This document shows positions 1 through 4,987 of a DNA stretch of 7,586 nucleotides, one piece after another. Numbering within the stretch: position 1 is the stretch's first letter; each line of letters begins with the position of its first letter. The position numbers and the translations under genes are program-made. The notes beneath the pieces are model-generated. The model saw only the letters and a list, made by a program, of their open reading frames with translations, searched no databases and was not told where the DNA came from. This DNA comes from Bacteroidales bacterium. Lineage in GTDB: Bacteria; Bacteroidota; Bacteroidia; Bacteroidales; UBA1715. The stretch is from positions 1-7,586 of the forward strand of contig JAISIO010000166.1 in the NCBI GenBank assembly GCA_031262005.1, read 5' to 3'.

Positions 1-16
1 ATTCAGTTATTCAACT
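1..16. repeat. Degenerate 8-bp tandem repeat at a gene 3' end, cut by the window edge
   Basis: Two imperfect 8-base units stand head to tail: ATTCAGTT (1-8) and ATTCAACT (9-16). The second overlaps the stop codon of the small membrane protein (TAG on the minus strand, 15-17). The word ATTCAGTT recurs exactly at 1341-1348, in the repeat behind gltX, so the two spacers may belong to one sequence family. Only two units are visible and the repeat may continue leftwards outside the window. Chance is possible for such a short AT-rich stretch. Confidence 0.35.
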
Positions 17-533
17 ATATAAACCCCTGAGCCTCTATTTTCAAAGCATCAATAGCTATCGGTATAGGATTCTTTTGTGTAATCATTCTTGTAAGAATTG
101 CGGCACTCAGCGTATGCGCAGGTGCGCTTGCCGCTATTTTTTCCGCCTCTTCATTTATAATTGTTATCAACGTTTCTTTGGCACGTTTCACCGCAAGCCA
201 ACACTGTGGCGAAACATAAATTTGCTGCGAAAGATTGTGTTCAAATTCGGCTCGCACGGTTACAAGAAGGTCATTGTGCAACTGCCCTGCTTGCATATTC
301 GGCGTTTGCGTGCGCAAAAGTAACGATTCGGGGTTGATTCGCTCCAAAAAAAGCACCAAGCGTTCATACGCCTGCACTTTGATAGGCGTTGTAATTTTTT
401 GATTGTGTGCTCGCAATTCATCGCTTCGTTTGTCGCTTTCGTTTTTCATAAACATTTTAATCAAATAAAATGCTGTGAAAAATACAATTACTCCTGGTAT
501 TGTGAGTTGCAGAATTTCTAACATTGTTTGCAT
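15..533 (-). CDS. Membrane-anchored conserved hypothetical protein of Bacteroidota (DUF7935-like)
   Basis: Function unknown. The 172-residue protein has one hydrophobic segment at about residues 8-27 (LQLTIPGVIVFFTAFYLIKM), followed by a charged stretch and a soluble helical domain. This suggests a single N-terminal membrane anchor with most of the protein in the cytoplasm; no cleavable signal peptide is evident. Two blocks look like the conserved core: YERLVLFLERINPES (56-70) and EFEHNLSQQIYVSPQCW (96-112). From memory these match a small family found across Bacteroidota and annotated as DUF7935; no search was run. I use the ATG at 533; an in-frame ATG at 524 (residue 4) is equally plausible and keeps the membrane segment. 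The start lies 4 bases after the stop of the TPR gene, which implies co-transcription and perhaps translational coupling. The stop is TAG at 17-15. The gene is complete with no catalytic motif, so a structural or scaffold role is only a guess. Confidence 0.8.
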   Translation of the reverse strand: MQTMLEILQLTIPGVIVFFTAFYLIKMFMKNESDKRSDELRAHNQKITTPIKVQAYERLVLFLERINPESLLLRTQTPNMQAGQLHNDLLVTVRAEFEHNLSQQIYVSPQCWLAVKRAKETLITIINEEAEKIAASAPAHTLSAAILTRMITQKNPIPIAIDALKIEAQGFI

Positions 534-537
534 ATCG

Positions 538-1314
538 TTAGTTTATAAGTTTATCTAAGTTATTCTGTTTGTCAAACAGCTCTTGAATTTCCGTAGAATT
601 CGGTTGCGTTGCAAACGCTTCAGCTATACGTTGTTTTGCCTCTTTTTCCTGACCTATTTCCACATAAATTTCCACTATATTTCGTAGCGAGCGCACAAAG
701 GCAGGATCAATTTTCAATGCTTTGTTATAAAACTCTATTGCATGTTCATTGTCGTTCAAGTGCTTGTAACACACCGCTATATTATGTATTACCGACACAT
801 TATCGGCATGAATTGCCAGCGAACGCTCGTACAGCGAAATTGCCATTGTGTATTTTGCGCACAATCGGTAGCAATCAGCTAAACAAAACATCGTTTCTTC
901 GCTTTGAGGGTTCAATTCCAGTGCTTGCGTAAGTGCTTCTATTGCTTTGTCAAGATCCCCAATTTCAATATAATTGATGCCCAATCCGTATGAAATTTTA
1001 TATTCCGGACCATTGATTTCCTGATGTTTAAGCAAACAAGAAATAGCCTCATTATACATTTTCAATGCATGAAACGACACACTCAAACCATACAACGCTT
1101 TGGTTGACTGATGTTTAATTTCGAGCACTTTAATAAAGTACGAAATTGCCTTTTCATGATTACCGAGCAAACCATGAGCCACCGCCAAATAATGCCACGC
1201 AATGTGCCATGTGGGGTATTCTTCAACTACTTTTTCGGCAAGAGTCAGTAAATCGTTGTATTTACCTTCATTCGCCAATTGAACCAATTGTTCTTCGTAT
1301 TGATGTTTTTCCAT
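538..1314 (-). CDS. Tetratricopeptide (TPR) repeat protein
   Basis: This 258-residue protein is made almost entirely of TPR units, helix-turn-helix repeats of about 34 residues that form a superhelical binding surface for other proteins. Approximate units are residues 4-34 (degenerate), 37-68, 71-102, 105-137, 138-170, 172-205 and 206-239. The best match the canonical pattern, for example GDLDKAIEALTQALELNP (119-136) and NDNEHAIEFYNKALKIDP (187-204). There is no signal peptide, membrane segment or enzymatic domain, so it is probably a cytoplasmic adaptor; its partner cannot be read from the sequence. The start is ATG at 1314, behind an A/T-rich leader without a Shine-Dalgarno sequence, as is usual in Bacteroidota. 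It lies 59 bases downstream of gltX and 4 bases upstream of the membrane-anchored gene. The tight junction makes that small protein its most likely functional partner, which is inference from position only. Confidence 0.88.
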   Translation of the reverse strand: MEKHQYEEQLVQLANEGKYNDLLTLAEKVVEEYPTWHIAWHYLAVAHGLLGNHEKAISYFIKVLEIKHQSTKALYGLSVSFHALKMYNEAISCLLKHQEINGPEYKISYGLGINYIEIGDLDKAIEALTQALELNPQSEETMFCLADCYRLCAKYTMAISLYERSLAIHADNVSVIHNIAVCYKHLNDNEHAIEFYNKALKIDPAFVRSLRNIVEIYVEIGQEKEAKQRIAEAFATQPNSTEIQELFDKQNNLDKLIN

Positions 1315-1326
1315 AATTCTGTTTTA

Positions 1327-1384
1327 GATATTCAATTGATATTCAGTTGATATTGGGATATTCGATTAGTCTGTTAGTCTGTTA
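1327..1384. repeat. Two adjacent degenerate short tandem repeats spanning the gltX stop codon
   Basis: Between gltX and the TPR gene are four imperfect copies of an approximately 11-base unit: GATATTCAATT (1327-1337), GATATTCAGTT (1338-1348), a shortened GATATTGG (1349-1356) and GATATTCGATT (1357-1367). Directly next to them, TTAGTCTG is repeated at 1366-1373 and 1374-1381, followed by a further TTA. The second array contains the gltX stop codon (TAA on the minus strand, 1376-1374) and runs into its last codons. No rho-independent hairpin is seen here, which fits read-through into the TPR gene. The origin is probably replication slippage; no function is evident. Confidence 0.6.
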
Positions 1385-2903
1385 TTCGCTCAATCGCCGC
1401 ACGTACACGAGCAATCGTTTCGTCTTTACCAATCATTTCTACAATATCAAATAAATGCGCTCCTGTGCCGCTACCAACCAATGCCAAACGCAAACAATTG
1501 AAAATTTGTCCCATATTGAGTTCATTTGTTTGAATAAATTGTTTCACGTCTTCTTCCAATGCCGGCGATGTGAAATTTTGAGTATTTTCAAACAGCGCAC
1601 ATATTTTTTCCAAATGCGCAGGAACTTCTGCAGTCCAACGTTTTTTTACAATTTTTTCATCGTAATTTGCGGGAGCTTTAAAAAAATATTCCGACACAGT
1701 CCACAAATCGGGAAGTAACACGGCGCGGTCTTTTACTTGGTCGCACACTTTTTGGCAGTATTCAAGCGTTGCCGAGCAGTTGTTTTGTTCAACCAATGAC
1801 AATAAATACGGTGCCAATTCTTTCGATGAAGTTCGGTGCAACCACTGTTGATTGAACCATTTTGTTTTTTCGAGGTCGAATTTTGCACCCGATTTTCCTA
1901 CTCGTTCAAGCGAAAATGCTTGAATTAATTCGTCCATCGTAAAGATTTCCTGTTCTGTTCCCGGATTCCAGCCCAATAAAGCCAGCATATTCACAAAAGC
2001 TTCGGGCAAAAATCCCCATTCGCGGTAACCGCCGGCAGTTTCGCCTTCATCGCCTACCCAATTGAGCGGAAACACCGGAAATCCGAATTTATCACCATCG
2101 CGTTTGCTCAATTTTCCTTGTCCTTGTGGTTTCAAAATCAATGGTAAATGAGCAAATTCGGGCATTTCGGCATTCCAACCGAAGGCTTTGTATAACAATA
2201 CGTGCAAGGGCATACTCGAAAGCCATTCCTCGCCACGAATTACGTGCGTAATTTTCATTAAATAATCATCAACCACGTTTGCCAAGTGATAGGTTGGCAT
2301 TCCGTCGGATTTATATAATACTTTGTCGTCCAATTCATTAGTATTGTAATGAACTTCGCCACGAATTAAATCGTGTAATTCCACATCGAGGTTTTCGGGC
2401 ATTTTGAAACGAATTACAAAGACTTCGTTCGCAGCTAATTTTTGAGCAACTTCTTCCGCCGAAAGTGTCAATGAATTTACCAAACTCTTGCGCGATTGAT
2501 AGTTATACACAAAGGGCTGTTTGGTTTCTTCGCCTTTTGCACGCAGTGCCGTAAGCTCTTCGGCAGTATCGAATGCAAAATATGCATTGCCCGACTCCAC
2601 CAAACGATAGGCGTATTCTTTGTACATTTCCTTGCGTTCGCTCTGGCGATATGGTCCGTAATTTCCTTCGGTTTTTGCCCCAATTCCTTCATCAACAGTC
2701 AATCCGCACCATGCAAGCGATTCTACAATATACTGTTCGGCATTACGCACAAAACGTGTTTGGTCGGTATCTTCAATGCGCAGCAAAAAATCGCCACCGT
2801 GCTTACGGGCAAATAAAAAATTGAACAATGCAGTGCGCACACCGCCAATATGTAAAGGTCCTGTGGGACTTGGTGCAAAACGCACTCGAACTTTTCGTGT
2901 CAT
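1374..2903 (-). CDS. gltX: Glutamate--tRNA ligase (glutamyl-tRNA synthetase, GluRS)
   Basis: Class I aminoacyl-tRNA synthetase that joins glutamate to tRNA-Glu using ATP in the cytoplasm. The 509-residue protein opens with RFAPSPTGPLHIGG (8-21), which contains the HIGH-type ATP site (HIGG, 18-21), followed by RIEDTDQTR (42-50). It has the Glx-synthetase block VVDDYLMKITHVIRGEEWL (210-228) and the KMSKS-equivalent KLSKR (264-268). The helical C-terminal anticodon-binding domain starts near residue 340. A segment at about 270-292 (FGFPVFPLNWVGDEGETAGG) is extra compared with the E. coli enzyme and, from memory, typical of Bacteroidota GluRS. It makes the protein longer than the E. coli 471 residues. 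I chose ATG at 2903 because homologues begin just before the RFAPSPTG block. An in-frame GTG at 2933 would add ten lysine-rich residues and start on the last base of the predicted promoter. This is the first gene of a probable three-gene unit. All key motifs are intact. Confidence 0.97.
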   Translation of the reverse strand: MTRKVRVRFAPSPTGPLHIGGVRTALFNFLFARKHGGDFLLRIEDTDQTRFVRNAEQYIVESLAWCGLTVDEGIGAKTEGNYGPYRQSERKEMYKEYAYRLVESGNAYFAFDTAEELTALRAKGEETKQPFVYNYQSRKSLVNSLTLSAEEVAQKLAANEVFVIRFKMPENLDVELHDLIRGEVHYNTNELDDKVLYKSDGMPTYHLANVVDDYLMKITHVIRGEEWLSSMPLHVLLYKAFGWNAEMPEFAHLPLILKPQGQGKLSKRDGDKFGFPVFPLNWVGDEGETAGGYREWGFLPEAFVNMLALLGWNPGTEQEIFTMDELIQAFSLERVGKSGAKFDLEKTKWFNQQWLHRTSSKELAPYLLSLVEQNNCSATLEYCQKVCDQVKDRAVLLPDLWTVSEYFFKAPANYDEKIVKKRWTAEVPAHLEKICALFENTQNFTSPALEEDVKQFIQTNELNMGQIFNCLRLALVGSGTGAHLFDIVEMIGKDETIARVRAAIERITD

Positions 2904-2932
2904 AGATTTAAACTTTGTCTTTTTGTAAACCA

Positions 2933-2940
2933 CAAAAATA
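2933..2940 (-). promoter_or_regulatory. Probable Bacteroidota-type -7 box for gltX
   Basis: On the minus strand this reads TATTTTTG, an exact fit to the Bacteroidota primary sigma factor -7 consensus TAnnTTTG. It lies 29 bases upstream of the ATG at 2903, giving a leader of roughly 24 bases. No convincing TTTG or TTG -33 element is present 19-21 bases further upstream, so the call rests on one box in AT-rich DNA. It supports the downstream ATG as the gltX start. Confidence 0.45.
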
Positions 2941-2953
2941 CACTTTAATTATA

Positions 2954-2989
2954 AACTGCGCTGCATTGCAGTTATTGAAATGTTGCAAT
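2954..2989. promoter_or_regulatory. Cluster of TGCA-centred dyads in the gltX/pfp divergent region, possible operator
   Basis: Three overlapping inverted repeats occur within 36 bases: CTGCA-T-TGCAG (2961-2971), AACTGC-N8-GCAGTT (2954-2959 with 2968-2973) and ATTGCA-N13-TGCAAT (2965-2970 with 2984-2989). They sit upstream of both divergent promoter boxes, where a shared regulator could bind. I recognise no known binding site. Short dyads are common by chance, so the regulatory reading is weak. Confidence 0.25.
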
Positions 2990-3037
2990 CGTAAAATTTT
3001 ATTAGCTATTACCCCTCAACCATGTAATAATAATTTG

Positions 3038-3045
3038 TACCTTTG
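3038..3045 (+). promoter_or_regulatory. Bacteroidota-type -7 promoter box for pfp
   Basis: TACCTTTG followed by C is a textbook match to the Bacteroidota primary sigma factor -7 element TAnnTTTG. Transcription would start about six bases downstream, near 3051, leaving an A/T-rich leader of about 40 bases before the pfp ATG at 3092. No clear TTTG -33 element is found 19-21 bases upstream, which is common in this phylum. Confidence 0.65.
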
Positions 3046-3091
3046 CGACAATTAAATTTTCAATTCTTAAATCATTAAATTTATACTACTT

Positions 3092-4714
3092 ATGGCAATA
3101 AGTGCATTACAAAAAGAGCGTGCAGCTTACGCTCCAAAATTACCGAAATCGTTACAAAAAGGTTGTGTAAAAATTGTAAACGGTGCAGCAACTCAATCAG
3201 TTGCCGACCAAGCTGAAATTAAAAAATTATTCCCTCACACATACGGAATGCCGATTTTAACATTTGACGAAGGTTGTGCTTGCTCACAAGAAACAAAACC
3301 TGCAATCAACGTAGGTGTTATTCTTTCAGGCGGTCAAGCTCCGGGCGGACACAATGTGATTTCCGGTATTTTCGATGGTTTGAAAAAACTGAATCCTGCT
3401 AATAAACTATATGGTTTCTTAGGGGGTCCCGGCGGATTGGTTGACCACCAATATATAGAACTTACTGCCGAAATTATTGACGAATATCGCAACACAGGCG
3501 GTTTTGACATTATTGGTAGCGGACGTACAAAATTGGAAGAAACCGCACAATTCGACAAAGGTGTTGAAATTTGTAACAAACTTGGTATCACAGCATTGGT
3601 AATCATTGGTGGCGACGATTCAAATACCAACGCTTGTGTGCTTGCCGAATATTATATTGAAAAAAATACCGGTATTCAAGTAATCGGTTGCCCAAAAACT
3701 ATTGACGGCGACCTTAAAAACGAAATGATTGAAACTTCATTTGGTTTCGACACTGCGTGTAAAGTGTATTCCGAAGTAATTGGAAACATTATGCGCGATG
3801 CAAATTCTGCAAAAAAATATTGGCATTTTGTTAAATTGATGGGACGTTCGGCTTCGCACATCGGTTTGGAATGTGCTTTGCAAACACAACCAAATATTTG
3901 CATAATTTCGGAAGAAGTGGAAGCAAAAAAACAAACATTGAGCGAAGTGGTAAAAAGCATTGCCGACGTGGTAGAAGCTCGCGGTAATAACAAAGAAAAT
4001 TTCGGCGTTGCCCTTATTCCCGAAGGTTTGATTGAATTTATTCCCGAAATGAAAGTTCTTATTTCGGAATTGAATGACCTTTTGGCACACGAAACCGACG
4101 TACAAAAAGCATTGCAAGGATTGACCCCTGCAAGCGCAGCTGTTTACAGCAGTTTACCCGATGCCATTGCCCGCCAATTAACACTTGACCGCGACCCACA
4201 CGGTAATGTACAAGTGTCGTTAATCGAAACCGAAAAACTGTTGATTGAAATGGTGGGCAAAGAATTGGCTGCTCGCAAAGCTGCCGGCACATACAAAGGT
4301 AAATTCTCAGGATTGGCACACTTCTTCGGTTACGAAGGTCGTTGCGCAGCTCCGTCGAATTTCGATGCCGACTATTGCTATTCACTTGGATTTACCGCTT
4401 CGGTACTTATCGGCGAAGGAAAATCAGGTTATATGGCATCGGTTCGCAACTGTAAATCAGCTTCTTCGGAATGGATTGCAGGCGGTGTGCCGGTAACTAT
4501 GATGATGAACATGGAAAAACGCCACGGACACATGAAACCGGTAATTCAAAAAGCGTTGGTAACTTTGGACGGAAAACCATTCAAATTCTTTGCCTCAAAA
4601 CGCGAAGAATGGGCTACAAAAACCAGCTACGTGTATCCGGGTCCAATTCAATATTGGGGTCCAAGTTCAGTGTGCGACCAACCAACTAAAACTCTTTTGC
4701 TTGAACAAAATTAA
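3092..4714 (+). CDS. pfp: Diphosphate--fructose-6-phosphate 1-phosphotransferase (PPi-dependent phosphofructokinase)
   Basis: Cytoplasmic glycolytic enzyme that reversibly phosphorylates fructose 6-phosphate to fructose 1,6-bisphosphate using pyrophosphate instead of ATP. The 540-residue protein is the long form of the PfkA superfamily. Visible motifs are the phosphate-donor loop SGGQAPGGHN (79-88), GGPGG (111-115), GGDDSNTNA (173-181), the catalytic PKTIDGDLKN (201-210; D205 as proton acceptor), MGRSASHIGLE (250-260), the substrate segment ALIPEGL (307-313) and GYEGR (413-417). The second Asp of GGDDS (D176), where ATP-dependent enzymes carry Gly, together with Lys before TID (K202), is the established signature of PPi specificity. 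The N-terminal SALQKERAAYAPKLPKSL and TQSVADQAEIKKLFPHTYGMP resemble Bacteroidales homologues from memory. The start at ATG 3092 follows an A/T-rich leader lacking a Shine-Dalgarno sequence. The gene has its own promoter and terminator, so it is probably monocistronic. Full length, with no motif missing. Confidence 0.96.
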   Translation: MAISALQKERAAYAPKLPKSLQKGCVKIVNGAATQSVADQAEIKKLFPHTYGMPILTFDEGCACSQETKPAINVGVILSGGQAPGGHNVISGIFDGLKKLNPANKLYGFLGGPGGLVDHQYIELTAEIIDEYRNTGGFDIIGSGRTKLEETAQFDKGVEICNKLGITALVIIGGDDSNTNACVLAEYYIEKNTGIQVIGCPKTIDGDLKNEMIETSFGFDTACKVYSEVIGNIMRDANSAKKYWHFVKLMGRSASHIGLECALQTQPNICIISEEVEAKKQTLSEVVKSIADVVEARGNNKENFGVALIPEGLIEFIPEMKVLISELNDLLAHETDVQKALQGLTPASAAVYSSLPDAIARQLTLDRDPHGNVQVSLIETEKLLIEMVGKELAARKAAGTYKGKFSGLAHFFGYEGRCAAPSNFDADYCYSLGFTASVLIGEGKSGYMASVRNCKSASSEWIAGGVPVTMMMNMEKRHGHMKPVIQKALVTLDGKPFKFFASKREEWATKTSYVYPGPIQYWGPSSVCDQPTKTLLLEQN

Positions 4715-4720
4715 GGTTTA

Positions 4721-4745
4721 GATACGGAGATACAAGATACGAGAC
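4721..4745. repeat. Degenerate GATAC tandem repeat behind pfp
   Basis: Within 31 bases after the pfp stop codon, GATAC occurs at 4721-4725, 4729-4733 and 4736-4740, followed by GAGAC at 4741-4745. Spacing is 7-8 bases, so this is an imperfect short tandem array. It lies between the stop codon and the terminator hairpin and would be part of the pfp 3' untranslated region. No function is evident; slippage is the likely origin. Confidence 0.5.
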
Positions 4746-4756
4746 TTGTAGACTGC

Positions 4757-4793
4757 AAAAACTCCTGCTGAAAAATCAGCAGGAGTTTTTTTT
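4757..4793 (+). terminator. Intrinsic (rho-independent) terminator of pfp
   Basis: A perfect 11-base stem (ACTCCTGCTGA 4761-4771 with TCAGCAGGAGT 4776-4786) closes an AAAA loop and is followed by a run of T at 4786-4793. An A-run at 4757-4760 can pair with the first T residues and lengthen the stem to 15 pairs. It starts 43 bases after the pfp stop codon and separates pfp from clpB. The A-run on the other side would let it act on minus-strand transcripts too, but no converging gene is seen. Confidence 0.93.
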
Positions 4794-4854
4794 GCTTTGC
4801 AACAACGTATTCCAACACCAGAGTCCAATTTATATGTAAAAACACGCCTCGCAA

Positions 4855-4869
4855 ATGACAAAATGTCAT
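4855..4869. promoter_or_regulatory. Perfect palindrome ATGACA-AAA-TGTCAT, candidate upstream activator site for clpB
   Basis: The arms ATGACA (4855-4860) and TGTCAT (4864-4869) form a perfect inverted repeat with a 3-base spacer. The centre is about 75 bases before the predicted sigma-54 start near 4937, a plausible place for an NtrC-type activator. A further TGTCA half-site occurs at 4894-4898. An A/T-rich, potentially flexible stretch (4870-4890) separates it from the promoter. It is not the HrcA CIRCE element. The binding protein is unknown and the role is inferred from symmetry and position. Confidence 0.5.
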
Positions 4870-4893
4870 GTTTTTAAATAAAAAAAGTAATCT

Positions 4894-4930
4894 TGTCAGC
4901 AAAAACTGTTTGGCAACCATTTTGCAGACA
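4894..4930. repeat. Imperfect inverted repeat overlapping the clpB promoter
   Basis: TGTCAGCAAAA (4894-4904) faces TTTTGCAGACA (4920-4930) across a 15-base spacer, with 10 of 11 positions complementary and a single A-A mismatch (4898/4926). The right arm contains the -12 element of the predicted sigma-54 promoter. It could therefore be an operator competing with the polymerase, or the overlap may be incidental. Confidence 0.45.
4910..4926 (+). promoter_or_regulatory. Predicted sigma-54 (RpoN) -24/-12 promoter for clpB
   Basis: TTGGCA (4910-4915) and TTGCA (4922-4926) match the -24 and -12 halves of the sigma-54 consensus TGGCAC-N5-TTGCA. The invariant GG (4912-4913) and GC (4924-4925) are separated by exactly the required 10 bases. 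The only clear departure is A instead of C at 4916. The predicted start is near 4937, giving a leader of about 51 bases. No full TAnnTTTG box is found between here and the clpB ATG. A weaker alternative is a primary-type promoter with TTG at 4893-4895 and TTTG at 4921-4924, in which the TA of the -7 box is missing. Confidence 0.6.
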
Positions 4931-4933
4931 CTG

Positions 4934-4963
4934 AGATTAACTAATCATACATATCGTTAATCT
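4934..4963 (+). other. AU-rich stem-loop in the clpB leader
   Basis: AGATTAAC (4934-4941) and GTTAATCT (4956-4963) are perfectly complementary across a 14-base loop. The stem straddles the predicted transcription start near 4937, so in RNA its first pairs may be missing. It ends 24 bases before the clpB ATG and does not cover the start codon. A weak AU-rich stem before a chaperone gene could respond to temperature or bind a protein, but an 8-base match in AT-rich DNA can arise by chance. Confidence 0.3.
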
Positions 4964-4987
4964 ATAAACCAATTAATCAAAAAAATT

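Noticed and set aside
531..548. Similarity (16 of 18 bases) between 531-548 and 4950-4967, both starting CATATCGTTA
   Set aside because: Matches of this quality are expected by chance in a window of this size and AT content. One copy covers a start codon in reverse orientation, the other a leader, so no shared function follows.
1327..1384. Possible CRISPR-like array in the gltX-TPR spacer
   Set aside because: Units are 8-11 bases and directly abutting, with no unique spacers, so this is a simple tandem repeat.
2904..2933. Upstream GTG start that would lengthen GltX by ten residues
   Set aside because: The extra residues (VYKKTKFKS-like) precede the normal GluRS N-terminus and do not resemble the family. 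The GTG begins on the last base of the predicted promoter, and the ATG at 2903 places the RFAPSPTG block as expected.
3051..3082. Exact 9-base direct repeat ATTAAATTT in the pfp leader (3051-3059 and 3074-3082)
   Set aside because: The leader is almost entirely A and T, so a 9-base match of this composition is expected by chance. No further copies or symmetry were seen.
4711..4920. Minus-strand open frame of 69 codons in the pfp-clpB gap
   Set aside because: It runs through the pfp terminator, the palindrome and the promoter region, and its product is low-complexity with no recognisable domain. The regulatory elements explain this stretch better.
4855..4963. CIRCE/HrcA operator in front of clpB
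   Set aside because: The dyads present do not resemble TTAGCACTC-N9-GAGTGCTAA in sequence or spacing.
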